Shown: positions 12,520 to 24,634, counted from the stretch's first letter. The stretch: DNA of 64,000 nucleotides from Isoetes taiwanensis (GCA_021234155.1 JAJEKV010000027.1:4958623-5022622); one strand, 5' to 3'. The notes: generated from the letters alone by a model not told the origin. Made by a program: numbers and translations.

Positions 12520-13210
12520 CATATCCTCCTTAAAATCCCCCATAAAAAACCCCTTAAAATCCCCCTTTTCGTGGAATGGACATGATTTTCAGAAACGGGG
12601 TATTTGGCCACAATCCCCCATTGTGATTTTGTAGATTAATATCCTCTTATTTGATTATTTTTTATATCCCCCATTGCCATATGCAATGGTCATACCCCTT
12701 TTCTCACAAATAATGTTCATACCCCTTTCTAGGGACAATCCCCCTTTGTGATTTTGTAGTTTAATATACCCTTATTCCGTTCATACCCCTCTTCTCAACC
12801 ATCCTCCTTTTATGTTTTATACCCCTTTCTAGGAACAATCCCCCTTTGTGATTTTGTAGTCTAATATACCCTTATTCCGTTCATACCCCTAATTCCGTTC
12901 ATACCCCTCTTCTCAACCATCCTCCTTTTATGTCTAATATCCCTTTATTCCATTCATACCCCTTTTATGTTTATACTCCTTTTCCGTTCATACTCCTTTT
13001 ATGTTTAATATCCCCTTATTCCGTTCATACCCCTAATATCACATACTGTTAATACCCTTTTCTCAAAAATCCCCCCTTCGTGATTTTGTGTTTAATATCC
13101 CCTTATTCCGTTCATACCTCTCTTCTCAACCATCCCCCTTTTGTGACCTTGTATTTAATATCCAGTACTTAATTAATACCCTTTTCTCAACAATCCCCCT
13201 TTTTTATTTT
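12520..13210. repeat. pyrimidine-rich minisatellite
   Basis: Irregular tandem units combine CAATCCCCCTTTGTGATTTTG, AATATCCCCTTATTCC and GTTCATACCCCT modules in varying order. Unit length varies from about 40 to 100 bases, so it is a degenerate higher-order array. The plus strand is almost free of guanine runs while carrying many C and T runs. Confidence 0.8.
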
Positions 13211-13456
13211 GTAGTTTACTTAGATCAGATAAGATCAGATCTAAAAGTTGATACTCGACCGCTCGCATACGACAATCGAGCAATCTCTGATACAAACATG
13301 ATGGTGAGGCACCTCGACGGATGAGCTCAACCTCACGCACTTCGACAACCAAGAGTTCCAAAAGTAACCTGCAAACGTCAAAGCCGAAAAAAAGAAGAGT
13401 GACAAGTCAGAGAGTTTATGCGCCATAAGAGCGCATCGTAGTATCAAAAGAGGCGT

Positions 13457-13640
13457 GGAGGCTCCAGGGCCATGCCAAGAAAGAAATAACAGTCGACCAA
13501 TCAGAAACCGTCCATGGAAGGACCATCGCATGAAACATCCGGTTAGTACTGCACTCGGAGGTTACAATGCTACACCGAGAAAAAAATGAAAAATAAATAC
13601 ATTCTCGGAGGCTACAGTGCTATGCCAAGACAAATGAGAC
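13457..13640. repeat. three short direct repeats
   Basis: GGAGGCTCCAGGGCCATGCC, GGAGGTTACAATGCTACACC and GGAGGCTACAGTGCTATGCC, each followed by an A-rich stretch, occur near 13,459, 13,558 and 13,607. They look like diverged tandem units of the kind seen in untranslated leaders of plant retroelements. No coding sense is attached. Confidence 0.55.
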
Positions 13641-13898
13641 TACAAGAATTAGAAAATAGAAGGCTATTGGGCCACAAAATCGAATGAAGCAGAACCCGAC
13701 AATAGACTATCCGAAAAGCTGCAAATACGACAAGAAGCTGAAGAAGGGAGAGGGGGGCGGGAAGCTTGTGGAGCCAAATAGAACCAAAACAAAAGGAGCT
13801 CAAGAGAATGCCGATCGATGGAAATGAAAGAAGAGGAAGCATAAGTAGGAAATGTGAGGAAAGGCGTCCCCATCCAAGGAATGACAGTTAGAACCGTG

Positions 13899-13940
13899 GC
13901 ATTCCTAGGATGGGTCCTACGACACAATCAAGTGGCCGAT
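13899..13940. repeat. 42-bp dispersed repeat, copy 2
   Basis: Second copy of the repeat at 12,108-12,150, differing at only a few positions. It lies within the purine-biased block. Confidence 0.75.
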
Positions 13941-15560
13941 AGAAGAGAAATCTATCCCAAAAAGAATGGAGAAATAGAATGACTAAGAAAAGTAAGAAAA
14001 AGGCAAAACAAATGGAGGAAAGAGCAAAATAAGATGAATGGATCGGGCAAATGGGACAAAACAAAAGGACAAAAGGCTAAGCAAGGCTGATAATGTAATT
14101 GGAATAATCAAAGCAAAGATAAAAACATGATAAATAGACACCAACGAGAAAGAAAGAACTAAGATGAAGAAAAGTATGAGTTGAACAAATGAAGGAGGCA
14201 GGACAAATAAAAAACATAAGAAATAAGATGATGCAAGAAGTTAAATGAATAAGCAAAGCAAAAAAGAGAAGACAAGCAAGGAACAATCGAGAAATTGTCA
14301 CAAAAAATACATGGAGCCAAGGTATAATTAGAGAACGAACCAAAGTATGAACTAAAAGAACTTATCGAGAATCCAAGACCAACTTACAAAGGAACATTAA
14401 AAGATGCACCTAAAGATATGTGAAAAACAGTTAAATCAGACCAACAAGCGTAGCAGAATGGAAGAAACCTAGCACAAAACCCCAAAAATTAAACCCCAAA
14501 AATTAAAAAGCTGTGAAATCAACGAGAGCCAAAGAGATGAGATTGTAACAAAGAGAAACCAACCGAGAAAGGAACTAGAAAGAGCTAACAAACCTCAACA
14601 AACAACTGACAAACGATATACTAAACTATATAAAGCCAAAATGGATAAACAGAGAACAAACACAAATTGAACTATAAGAACCAAACATGAATCTGAAACA
14701 ATTGGAGAAAGAAACATGCATACCCATGATGCCAAACCGGAGGGACTAACATGCAATAGATTGCGACTAACTAAACAATGAAATGTTATCAAATGGAGCT
14801 ACTGTGAATATGAAGAGAATATAACAAATAGAGCGCAATAAGCCCATAAAGGAGTAAGTCGGATCCAATACAATATATAGACCAGGGAATAAATGGGAAA
14901 AACAAGGACCAGAAGAAAATCCCATGGATACTCGATGACCATATAAAGTTGTGGAAGAAGGGATAATGGAAACATTTGGGATGGATAAATGGAACAAACA
15001 CTAAAACTTGTGTCCAATGGAGCAAGTAGAACGTGGAGAGTAAAGGTACAAATAGGACAATTGAAGGATCAAGGTAAACGTTGACAGACTATTTAAAGTC
15101 AATGGAGAAAACCAGAGAAATGAAGCTGCAAGGAAAATATAAAAGAGCAAAAAGTGGGCACGACAAAGCAAAGAGCAAGAAAGTGAATAAATAATAGCTT
15201 GAGAGCGGATAAAACAAAAGAGGTAAAAATGAGAAAAAATAAAAAATACATAACAAAGTGCCAAAGGTAAAAGTGTGATATTTCGAGAGCAAATAAATCC
15301 AAGGAGAAAGTCAGGAGTAGCGAGGCAAAAGAGACTAGAGAAACGAGCGGGACTAATGGCCAAATAGGGTAAAAAGAGCCGAGGACAAAAGGTGCAAGTG
15401 AAGCAAATGAGCACATGAACACCCAACAACAAGTTTATGAGGATGCAAATAAAATATAAGAGTCTATCCAGGATGAAAAATAAGAACTGAAATTAAAGGA
15501 CCAACAAATGGGGCAATTGCATCAAAAGAAACAATGTGACAAATGGAGCAATAAAGTCAT

Positions 15561-15980
15561 AGAACGAACATGATCTCACTAGCGCATTTTTAGATGAGCA
15601 GCCAAGGTCAACGCATGGAGTTGGTGTAACCTTAACGAGACATGTTTTGAGTTGCAGCTTGGAAGGTTGCCAAGGTGGGCACGTGTAGTATTGTGGTGGA
15701 GACCTTAGTAAGACTTGTTGGGGCGCAGCTTCGACGAGTGGCAGTACTTTTGGAGTTGTAGTTTGGGCAGTGTGACGACAATCTTTTGGCCTTCTTGTCT
15801 AGACATTCTACTGGGGCCTAGCTTCACTATGAAGGATTTTGTGCTACCCTCGGATTTGACTAGACAAGTCGGGAATGCTATTGTTTCTTTTTGGGGTTCA
15901 TCATTGGGTACCTCTATGTATCATTGTACTCATTCATTCAGCTCAATAAAACACCACTTCACTTCCCAAGAGAATGGGGA
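15561..15980. other. no recognisable gene
   Basis: One plus-strand frame of 92 codons (15,715-15,993) has no recognisable motif. The stretch leads into the near-palindrome at 15,981. Confidence 0.4.
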
Positions 15981-16051
15981 GTGCATCACATGAAGAAAAC
16001 GAGTCCATACAATTCTATTGGAATTATGGGACTCTTATTAATGTGATGCAT
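15981..16051. repeat. near-palindromic foldback, copy 1
   Basis: Two ~33-base arms (GTGCATCACATGAAG...GAGTCCATA and its complement ending AATGTGATGCAT) meet at a short TATTG centre. The same structure recurs at 35,551-35,629 and 49,909-49,987 with the arms partly diverged. The plus-strand tail TGAACTTGTT follows in all three copies. Confidence 0.75.
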
Positions 16052-16364
16052 GAACTTGTTAAGGATTAAAAATTATAAGAAACCTCCTCCAACCCTTGGG
16101 GGGGGGGGGGGACCTTTTAAGATCATTAAAAGGCTAAGAAATTAATCATATAGATTGATTGGATTTGCCCAACCAGCTCAAAGTCCACAAGGTATTCCAT
16201 GTAAGCTTTCAAAAAAGCATACATTAAATCCGGATGAAATATTAGAATACAGATGGTGGAAGAACATATAAAAATAACTCAAAAAGTGATATTTGATAAG
16301 TCATTTAAGAAGAGACAGAGATCCCAATTATCTCAATTCTTGGTTGTGGACACACTTGTCGCTG
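16052..16364. other. no recognisable gene
   Basis: AT-rich sequence containing a run of about 14 guanines at 16,098-16,112. No open frame of interest is present. Confidence 0.4.
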
Positions 16365-16424
16365 GAAGATGTTTTATAGTACAATCATGGGGAAGTGGTC
16401 CACGATGAAAGGGCTATAGAATAG
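16365..16424. repeat. old ~1-kb repeat, copy 1, left piece
   Basis: This 60-base piece matches 34,050-34,105. It ends at GGGCTATAG where the LINE tail begins; the rest of the repeat resumes at 18,617. It documents the LINE insertion point. Confidence 0.7.
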
Positions 16425-18616
16425 AATAGATTAGATTTTTTATCGTCCACGGAGACCGATTGGCCTATGGGACCTAAACAAAAAAAGAGCAGCAAGCGTA
16501 TTACTATCAGGATTAAAAAACCCCCGCCTCGAAGGGTTTTCGAGGGAAAAACCTTAGCAGTAATAAGTATGCTGGCACGCTGTACAATTGTATAGGACAG
16601 TTCAATACCATCCCAGAGTACACAACTGAGTCCGTGCATCCATAACCTCATGGAGGTATGACCCCAACAAACTCACTGACGTCGTATTCAATAACTCATG
16701 CAGCGGTTGGTCAGACATTAGTAATCGAACATATCGCTCTCGGATATGGGCAAACGCTGGGCAGATCTGGAGGGCATGACATTCATCCTCAATGGCGCCC
16801 TAGTGGCAACACTGGCAAAGCCTTTCCTCTCGTGCTTCCCGAGCCCAATGTCATGTCTCAATGCGGAGACGATGTGCACCCGTGCGAATGGAAGCTATAA
16901 GTCTGCGCTTCTTCATGGGCAAATGGGTGTACAAGTACTGGTGCGGGCCTCTTGTGAGCCTAGGATTGACTTCCTGCTGATAGTATGCCAGCTTAACGTG
17001 CGTCAGAGCATCTGTATCACAAAGCTTGCGAAGGAAAGTAGCATCTAGGTACAGCTTAAGTGCCTTGTGATCTTTCTTTGTCCTTACATGTACGCGTCTA
17101 TTTGCCTGTACACCCCAGCATGAGAGCCACTGAGCTTGCTTGTCCTTCCAGCAGGCTTTGAGGCATTGGGGACCCATCGCCATGTGCAAAGCAAGGTTGG
17201 GCAAACGTGTATCATTCATAGCGACCACTTTCTGGAAGTAAATGATATGGCCTTCCAATGCAGCCCGTTGAAGGGGTAGAAAACCTGTCTCCTGGAGTAG
17301 GATCTGGTATGGAACTGTGGACTTTATCCCAAGGGCTCGTGCCAAGAAGGCTTTCTGCACCTGCTCGAGGTCATTCAAGTGTTGAGGAATATGACCGGAC
17401 CCCACACTTCTGCCCCATACAAGAGGACCGGCTCGACCAAGGCCCAAAACAAGTGTGACTGGTGGCCCCAGGCATACAACTCTGCCTTGTGGCTGTTGTT
17501 CTGCATGGCATATAGTGCTTTTTAACCCGCGGTGACCCGCAACCTGATGGCAGCAGCCCAGTGGGTGGTAGTAGAGAACTCGATCCCCAAGTACTTGTAG
17601 GTCAGAGCCACCTCTACATCTTGTCCCTGGTAAGTGAATGAGGGAAGCCTTGGCTGACGGGATGATGAAACTAGCAGCACCCTAGTTTTTGCCAAGTTAA
17701 CTCGCATGCCAGTGAATCGGCAAAAAGTGTCAAGAGCATCCAGGTGACGTTGCATGTCCTCTGGGGTATAGGCCAAGAGGTTGACATCGTCAGCATATAT
17801 GAGTTGCCGGATTGTGTGGTGCATGAGATGGGTGCCGGCACCTCCATGCTCAGAGAGCCAATCTTCCAGCTGGTCAATGTATAGGCCAAAGAGTGTGGGG
17901 GAGAGGGGGCAACCCTGACGCACTCCAATATTACTGATTACCGGCTGTCTTGACGATGTGATACGGCCCAAGCATGCCTCGTATAGCCTATATACTGCAT
18001 TCTGCAAGTCAAGGGGTGTCCCCAGCTGCCGCAGTCTGTCCCATAACCTGTCCCGGGGCACTGTGTCAAAAGCTTTTGCGAAATCCACAAAACAACAGTA
18101 TAGGTATTGTCGGTGATTCTTGCTATCCTCAATCAATGTGCGCAGAGTGAAGATATGATCAATGGTGGAATGCCTGGGCCGAAAGCCTGCTTGTGTGAGA
18201 GCTCGCACATCTGCCTCCTCTGCTCATATTGTCAGCTGCTGCTCAAGGATGCCAGCCAACAGTTTTGCAAAGAGAGAGCTGACCATAATAGTACGATAGT
18301 TGGCTAGGCATTGAGGGTCCCCTGCCTTGTATATGGGCACAACTCTACTAGTGGTCCACTGCGGAGGGAAGCCTTCTTGCAATGCTTTATTGAATAATGT
18401 CGTGAGGACAGGCACCAGTGGAGGCCCAGCCCATTTCAGAAGTTTTACCTGCATGCCATCTAAATCTGTTGTCTTCCCATGAGCTAGACGTTGTAGGCCC
18501 ATGATGACATCCCCTCTGTGATGATCAGAGCCATGCCTATCTGTGGGGGGACTGGTGGCCGGCCCCCGAGCGGGTCGTAAAGCTGTTGCAAGTACTGTAC
18601 CCATTGCTCCGAGGTG
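16425..18616 (-). pseudogene. LINE copy a, reverse transcriptase to 3' end
   Basis: The minus strand encodes a non-LTR reverse transcriptase. Visible motifs are FVDFAKAFDTVP (motif A aspartate), GVRQGCPLSPTLF (motif B) and YADDVNLLAY (motif C). A C-terminal region with HLPMKKRRLIASIRTGAHRL follows. The frame is broken by TGA at 18,224-18,226, TAA replacing a Trp codon at 17,522-17,524, and a frameshift between about 17,520 and 17,447. It is 5'-truncated, with no endonuclease. The 3' end carries a short ATAGA-type simple-repeat tail instead of poly-A. It sits inside an old repeat whose intact copy at 34 kb shows the empty site. Confidence 0.9.
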
Positions 18617-19605
18617 ATGGCAAAACTATGTATACAACATTAATTTATATGTCGCTAAATGAGAAAAGGGCAAAGAGTAACAATTGTCGTAACATAGACG
18701 CTTGTCAATATAATCTTTATACAACCATTGTAATATATATGGAATTGAATTTAATTTAATTGAAGCGGTTAGAGGATAGGAAGGGATTGAGGCACTAGCA
18801 AATATTGAAGAGTAAAAGGTCATACATCTATACTAGATGATCTTCAATAATATAAGGGCAGTGCTATTCTTAAAGACAAATGGGCAAACCGTATTGATAG
18901 AAGGGCCTTTGCTATTTAATAGGAAAGGTCGTCAAATATATATGCTGAAGGGGCTTTTATACGATTAAAGGGGGGTCGCGACCAAGTTAGTCGGGAAAAA
19001 AGGGCCATAGGCTATGATTTATAGAATGACTAGTTAATAAAAGGGATAAGAGTGAATAACAAAAGATTAGATATGTGTTGTGCTAGGATACCTTGGTAGA
19101 ATAGATTCTTAGGAAATTAAAAAGCTGGCTTTGCAAACATAACGAAGAGCATTGGAGTTCCATGAAATGGCCAAACAACTTATTTCAAAATCTCAAATCA
19201 ACTAATACCTTGACACTGGAGTAAGTAGAGTTAGCAGGGACCAAGAAAGCCAACGATTATATACCATATGCAGCGGATTCTCTTGAGAAGTTGTTCAATA
19301 ATCATTTGACAATGATAAAGCCACTTTACTGATTTATAACCAAAAATTCCTTTCCTACCCTCTAAGTTGATGTAATTTTCTTTTGATTGGAGATTGCGGT
19401 GTAACAATGACGATCAGTAGCCAGTTAAGCCAATGCTTGTAGCTTTGTTAGTATAGCCTTTCAGAGGTAGATCCGATTGGGTGGTTAAGTACTATGCCAT
19501 AACAATTTGCAAGAATAAAGTTCCAGATTGTCTAGAGTTCCAATGTGTTCATGTTTAAGCATTAATGATGTGTTGTTTCAAGCGTCTAAATTACCATAAT
19601 CTTGT
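18617..19605. repeat. old ~1-kb repeat, copy 1, right piece
   Basis: Matches 34,108-35,050 along its length, with shared landmarks such as ACTTGTCAATATAAT, GAGGCACTAGCAAATATTGAAG and GAGCATTGGAGTTCCA. Divergence looks like 15-20% with indels. It contains no conserved open frame, so it is probably a non-coding part of a transposon or a solo repeat. Confidence 0.7.
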
Positions 19606-20164
19606 TGATATTAGAATGTAGTTTAGATCTATTATACTGCAGGTTATGGAATCACAGAAGCAATATGCTGCAATCTTTCTATGCAACCAAGCTGATGCAA
19701 ATAGTGACGGCCTAAAGCAGTTCAAAAATGTCGTAGATTTCTAGCAAGCAAGCAAGAAAAAATTATATGGCATATGTGGCTGGCCTGGAAACAACAGTAG
19801 AGCATAAACAGATGCTTAAAGGCATAGCAGAGATTTACCCATCCTTGAGATTATCTTTCCAAAATGTTGAAGAAGAAATCCATTTGTTAATTATGAGACC
19901 ATTCCAGTATCAAGTCCACTACATGAATGAAGCGACAACGAGCTATTGAAAAATCCTTTACCTAGTTGAGACATGCCTATGATTGGAGACAACCAGTGAT
20001 GGAAGTTGTTTATGCATAAAAAATATTTGTAGAGAGAGTCAGAGATTAAACTTGTGAGAGCTAGTGATGACTGGAACTGGAACGCATAACCAAAGCCTCA
20101 GCCTTTACATCGACTAAAGCATGATTTCATTAATTGGATAGAATAACGCAATTTTGAGAATTTC
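19606..20164. other. no supported gene
   Basis: A 60-codon plus-strand frame at 19,767-19,949 looks unremarkable and I do not support it as a gene. No repeats or motifs stand out. Confidence 0.4.
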
Positions 20165-20354
20165 AAGACCAGCTCATTTGCTCAAGCACAAATACTTTCA
20201 CCTATACTTCTTGAGCCCAAGATACATGAGGTCACATGATACATATATCCATACAAATTATACATTATATTGGTACGTGTACATGATACTTGTACACGCT
20301 CAATAATGGTGCTACAATGTACACCAATAATTCACATCAATAATTTTACTTGAC

Positions 20355-20360
20355 TATAAA
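20355..20360 (+). promoter_or_regulatory. TATA box of small gene 1
   Basis: TATAAA in the context GACTATAAAAGCAGC, preceded by CCAAT at about 20,322. The coding ATG follows 38 bases downstream, so the leader would be very short. The identical context recurs in unit 2. Confidence 0.65.
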
Positions 20361-20397
20361 AGCAGCTCCATTCGGTGGTAGAGGTCATTCATCTCCC

Positions 20398-20639
20398 ATG
20401 GCCTACTTGCCTCTCGTCCGGAGCACATCCAAACCATCAAGTGCTCCACGAGCTACAATGATCTTGGTGAGTGCGTGAGAAAGGGTGTCAAACTTGATCC
20501 CTATCTGCAATCCAAAGCTAATGGTTCTGAGATTCGTTGCCTCGGGCTAACTCGTGTTGTCATCCACCTTATTTGGCTTCCTGATCGCGAGATCTATGAG
20601 CTGAATACCATCACCTCAGCAGGTGTTGATGATGAGTGA
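20398..20639 (+). pseudogene. small unknown gene, copy 1 (frameshifted)
   Basis: The ATG at 20,398 aligns with the ATG of copy 2, but one base is missing within the first 16 codons, so the long frame is entered out of phase. The remaining frame is intact to TGA at 20,637-20,639 and includes SYNDLGECVRKGVKLDPYLQ, GSEIRCLGLTRVVIHLIWLP and a C-terminal SAGVDDE. The product would be about 80 residues. I do not recognise the family. Conservation of the protein relative to copy 2 suggests it was once selected. Confidence 0.5.
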
Positions 20640-20987
20640 ATCAGTGATGATTTGTACCTATTAAGGATATAATGATATAAGCACTTCTGAAATATGTAAG
20701 GATGTATAAGCATAGTGAATATTATTTGATGTATCGAACCTGAGTAATTTGTAACGTTGTGCTCGTCGACCTCCACTTTTTCTGCAAGCAGTCCCTAATT
20801 TCAAGCACACCTAATTTACTCAAGCACAAAGACTTTTACCTACTAAAGTCCAAGATACATGATTACGCATGATACATATGTCCATACAAATTATGCGTTA
20901 TACTTATAAGTGTACATGATACCTGTACATGCTCAATAATGGTGGCACAATGCACACCAATAATTCACCTCAATAATTTTACTTGAC

Positions 20988-20993
20988 TATAAA
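20988..20993 (+). promoter_or_regulatory. TATA box of small gene 2
   Basis: TATAAA in the same GACTATAAAAGCAGC context as unit 1, again 38 bases before the ATG. Upstream CCAATAATTCAC is also retained. Confidence 0.65.
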
Positions 20994-21030
20994 AGCAGCT
21001 CCATTCATTTGTAGAGATCATTCATCTCGT

Positions 21031-21273
21031 ATGGATTATTCGCCTACTTCTGTGCACCACATCGAGGCGATCAAGTGCTCAATGAGCTACAATGATCTTG
21101 TCGGTTGCTAAATAAGGGGTATTCTTCTAGATCCCTACCTGCAATCCAAAGCTAATGGTGCTGAGATTCGTTGCCCCGGGTTAACCCGTGTTATGATCCA
21201 CCTTATTTGGCTTCCTGAGCGCAATAGCTATGAGATATCAGGGATCATCTCAGCAGGTGTTGAAGATGAGTGA
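21031..21273 (+). pseudogene. small unknown gene, copy 2 (internal stop)
   Basis: ATG at 21,031 opens an 81-codon frame ending TGA at 21,271-21,273. It is broken only by TAA at 21,109-21,111, where copy 1 has a sense codon. The protein would begin MDYSPTSVHHIEAIKCSMSY and retain LDPYLQSKANG, EIRC-GLTRV and HLIWLP in common with copy 1. The two copies thus carry different single lesions, so the parent was intact when it duplicated. No known domain is recognised. Confidence 0.5.
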
Positions 21274-21290
21274 ATCAGAATTTCAGCAAT

Positions 21291-21581
21291 ATATAATGTA
21301 GTGATGTTCAGGCATATAACATATAGTAATACATAAGATCACTTGTATTAATCTGAAATATGCAAAGAGTAATAAAAAATAACTACTTTAATGTACCTTG
21401 AAGACTCAAGTTTCATCTCCGTCCTCTGAGGCCTCTTTGGCAAGTAATTCTTGAAATTGAGCCGCTACACTCGCAGGTATCACTACCATCTGAGGCTTGT
21501 CCTTGACTAACAACCATAGTCTATGGTTTTGAGATGTTGATAACGCGGCCTGTCGTTCGGATTTGGCCTCTACCTTTTATG
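21291..21581. other. 3' flank of the DUF7869-type gene
   Basis: No gene. This is downstream of the minus-strand coding region and would contain its 3' untranslated region. Confidence 0.4.
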
Positions 21582-24484
21582 TCAACAGGCCGTATACTGT
21601 TGTTCATAAGAGGTACCTTTTCTTGCTATCGGCTCCCACCAAGACACAAACACCTCTTCGTAGTGGGGAAGAGTTGGGTCTTGCACAGGCTCCCCTTCGG
21701 CAAAGGCCATCCATGCAGGAGATGAGTCTCCTGGTCTAATGAGCAAGAGCATACCCTTCTTGACATCTTGGTAGGGATCGAATATTTCAACTTGGTTTTG
21801 TGGTTTATCCTTTACAGGGCCGACATAGTGCGGACGTGTTATGTACTCGTCGAGCATTACTGACTCAGGCTCCATTAGCACGGACTGTCTAGTGAGAGGC
21901 CAGAAGTCTTTAATTTCTTGGGTTCCAGGTGGGACCTGTCCAAGTGCATGCATCAGAGTCAACCAGTAGTCAATAACCTCATTCATGTAGGCATTAGACC
22001 ATGAGTTTACACCACCATAAGATATGTTTGCCCAATGCATCATGTACTTCGCAATGGACGAGCGTAAGGCACCCATATCTTTGAGGCTATCATATGGCTT
22101 CACAGCCTTAGGTGTTCCTGTAGGTATTATTGGCATACCATCTGCATCTGCCTTCCACATTCTTATTCCATTCTCAGGGAGCCATTCTCGATGCCCTGGC
22201 CTCACCTTGTAATACATAAGTGGCCATCCATCTTTCATGACAAATTTGAAGAGCAGGGGCTCCAGGTGCCCAACCAAGCGATCCTTCTTGTCTGGAATGT
22301 ATCCTTTCACAAATGACTTCCAATCAGGAACTTCAGTGACTAGGTACGGAGCCGATGCTTTGGTACTACAATCTCGAAATAGCTGCATTAGTTCAGGAAT
22401 GGTGAGTGCATCCGACCTGCACAATAATGTTGAGTAATTCCCAAACAATGCATCAATGTCATCATGGGTATGGCCGACCATCATAAATCCAAGCTGTATC
22501 TGATCAAAAACTCCCAGCCATACAAGATAAGAAAGGTAGAAAAAGAGATATCTGTTCTTGTTCTGGCCAGAGCAATTGTCCAATTGTAAATATAGCCTTC
22601 TAGGTAGATGTTTGGGCTGAGCTAAAGCACTAGGAGGGGCCATAAATTCTTGTCCAGTGCTATTGACCTTTTTAGTCCTCAATGCCATAGTGTTGAGGAT
22701 TGCTTGTCCCCATGCACAATCAGGGTGCTCAGCTTCTCTTAAATGGCCCCAGTTGTCTCTCGAAGCATCCTCCAAGGTTTTAAGCGTGTGGTTCAAGGAC
22801 CCAATATGAAAATTAGAATTATCCTTCCACAAATCTAGTGAAAAATGGCCCAGAGCCCCATTACCATGGCCATGCATCAATGCACCTGTCACACTTACTT
22901 TCAAGCGTTCTCCTCTCCACAGTGATTTGGCTAACTTCTCCAATCTAGGTACCATTGTCTTGTTCTGATCCATCTTGTCATGAACGATTGTCAGAGCTTG
23001 CTCAGGAGCACGATGCAATAAAGCTCTCCACGACCAATACAGGCTCCTACAAGAAATCTGTGCTGTCATGTGTGCCTTCCTCTCGATCTGCAATTCTCTT
23101 CTCTCAATTGGATCTCTTGTCTTAGCCATTTTCTCTTTTATTACAATACAGCTATTGCACTTGGAGAAAGCTATCCTCTTCGCAATTGCAACCTCTGGGT
23201 GGTGTAACTTCCATCCCCCTAAGAATGATGATTGGGAGATGTGCTTGCCTGTCATCTCCACTACACTGGCATCCACCTCGTGGAGAATGTCCTTCTTTGT
23301 TAGGACAGAAGGGAGCCTCCTCACATTCGCTCTCACACCTTCATTAAAGATTTTTGACCTGTGTGGCATCGTCTCTGCATTCTCATCTATGTACATAGAC
23401 AGTAGGGCATTTCCTGCTAGAGTGTACGACCTTGGTTTCTTTGAGCCCGTATTACCATGTTCAGCAACTCTATGACCAGCAAGGAAAAATTTACGTCACT
23501 TATAGAAAGTTGACATTGGAATGCTGTAAGCTTTGTGCCATGCTTTCAAGCATACTTGCCTGTTATTCAGCATCACCTTCCGGACTTGCCCATTTTCTGA
23601 GCAAAGGTCAAGCATGTTATAAGCAAAGGTGGTCCTGTCCGATGCACTCATGTTTCAAAAGAAACTTCGCATGCATTTGATCTCCCATGTGGAGAAAAGT
23701 GCACATCATCTGTGAATGCAGCAAATCGTGGACTTGAAGTCTAGAATAGAGGCCGCAGTGATTTTTTTTATCAACCTTGCATGGGGTAGCAGGTGTTCGT
23801 GGTGTTCGATTTACCATTCTATAAGACCTCTTTCGAGTCTTAGGAACTTCCACTTGCATTGCATATGGTTCTATTGCTTCGATATTCTGTTCTTTCACAG
23901 CCTCTATGGGAGTCGATGCTAGGATATTGTCAACTAACACGAAGGCATTGGACCACCTCACCAGATCGTGCAGTTGTGGCATTTCAGCACAAGCTTGGCA
24001 TCTCATAGACGGCTTCTCTGGCATGGGGCATATCTTCATCACGGTGGCAGCCAGGAAGTCTTCCCCCAACCTTATGTCGCCATACCCCGTGTGCATATGG
24101 CATGTAGCAGCAGTCATGCATCAGCATGCAGTTCCTCTCCACTAGCTCATCTCTTGAAATGCCTTTATCAGAACAGGTTTGCTTGACGGGACTTCCCTTG
24201 TCTTCGACTACCTGCCAGTTAATTTTTTTTAACTGCGCTGGCGGAGTTGATATGTCACCTTCTGGTGTGAGGGACGCTATAGAATTAACAGGCCATAGAA
24301 TGAAACTCCCGATAGAATCTCCGAGTTTTGAAATCTCCGCTTCTGGATATGGCAAGGGATCCATAGACACTACCACGGTGCCCCCCCGCAAGGGCAAGTT
24401 GTGATGTTTGTTGAAGCCATGAACTTTGCCCTCGCCGACTTTGACACCGTTGGATAATATAGATCTTGCCTCAGCCATCTTCAA
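21582..24484 (-). pseudogene. DUF7869-type transposase-like gene, few lesions
   Basis: The 604-codon open part (23,396-21,582) has a C-x2-C pair (about residues 80/83), HDKMDQNKT (D140), LQLDNCSGQNKNR (D273) and VGHTHDDIDALFG (308-320). This is the pattern of the DUF7869 family, which resembles an RNase-H-like (DDE) fold; a nuclease role is inference. Upstream, in-frame coding for an AWHKAYSIPMSTFYK helix-turn-helix-like segment and AGHRVAEHGNTG is cut by TGA just before RKFFLAGH (about 23,495). Two frameshifts lie further upstream, near 23,630 and 24,100. The N-terminal frame begins MKMAEARSIL at 24,484 (MAEARS, second Met, is equally possible). Intact family members occur in mosses and ferns. 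It could be a domesticated gene or a transposon's transposase. Confidence 0.75.
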
Positions 24485-24592
24485 TCGACAGGGCCGACAC
24501 TGCTACGAGAAATCGCGGTGGCAATGATGTGCAGCACTAAATGCTTTTATGATGGAAGCTGTTGAACGACAAGAAAAACCAGAGCTGATGAA

Positions 24593-24608
24593 GATCGCGC
24601 CCGCGATC
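24593..24608. promoter_or_regulatory. GATCGCG palindrome in the gene leader
   Basis: GATCGCGCCCGCGATC has two perfect 7-base arms and lies between the TATA box and the start codon of the DUF7869-type gene. Closely related palindromes form an array at 30.8-31.2 kb, ahead of the plus-strand gene there. A shared binding site is possible but unproved. Confidence 0.55.
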
Positions 24609-24627
24609 TAGCTGAGGACTTTCGGGC

Positions 24628-24634
24628 TTTTATA
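24628..24634 (-). promoter_or_regulatory. TATA box of the DUF7869-type gene
   Basis: The minus strand reads CTTATAAAAGCC about 145 bases before the ATG, a normal distance for a plant core promoter plus short leader. No other TATA-like site lies closer. Confidence 0.5.

Larger units (their letters stand above)
13380..15560. other. purine-biased block
   Basis: For about 2.2 kb the plus strand is dominated by A and G, so the minus strand is T and C rich. The minus strand therefore shows many open frames rich in Phe, Leu and Ser that mimic membrane proteins. I reject these as composition artefacts: they overlap one another in several frames and show no domain. No gene is supported. Confidence 0.6.
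20165..21290. repeat. tandem ~640-bp promoter-plus-gene duplication
   Basis: Unit 1 (about 20,165-20,800) and unit 2 (about 20,805-21,290) share an upstream region with CAAGATACATGA, CAATAATGGTG and CCAATAATTCAC, a TATA box, and a small coding region. Similarity is high across promoter and coding parts and falls off after the stop codons. The unit is thus a duplicated gene rather than random repeat. Confidence 0.8.

Noticed and set aside
13612-15432. Many hydrophobic minus-strand frames resembling membrane proteins
   Set aside because: They overlap in several frames over purine-rich DNA and have no domain; a composition effect.
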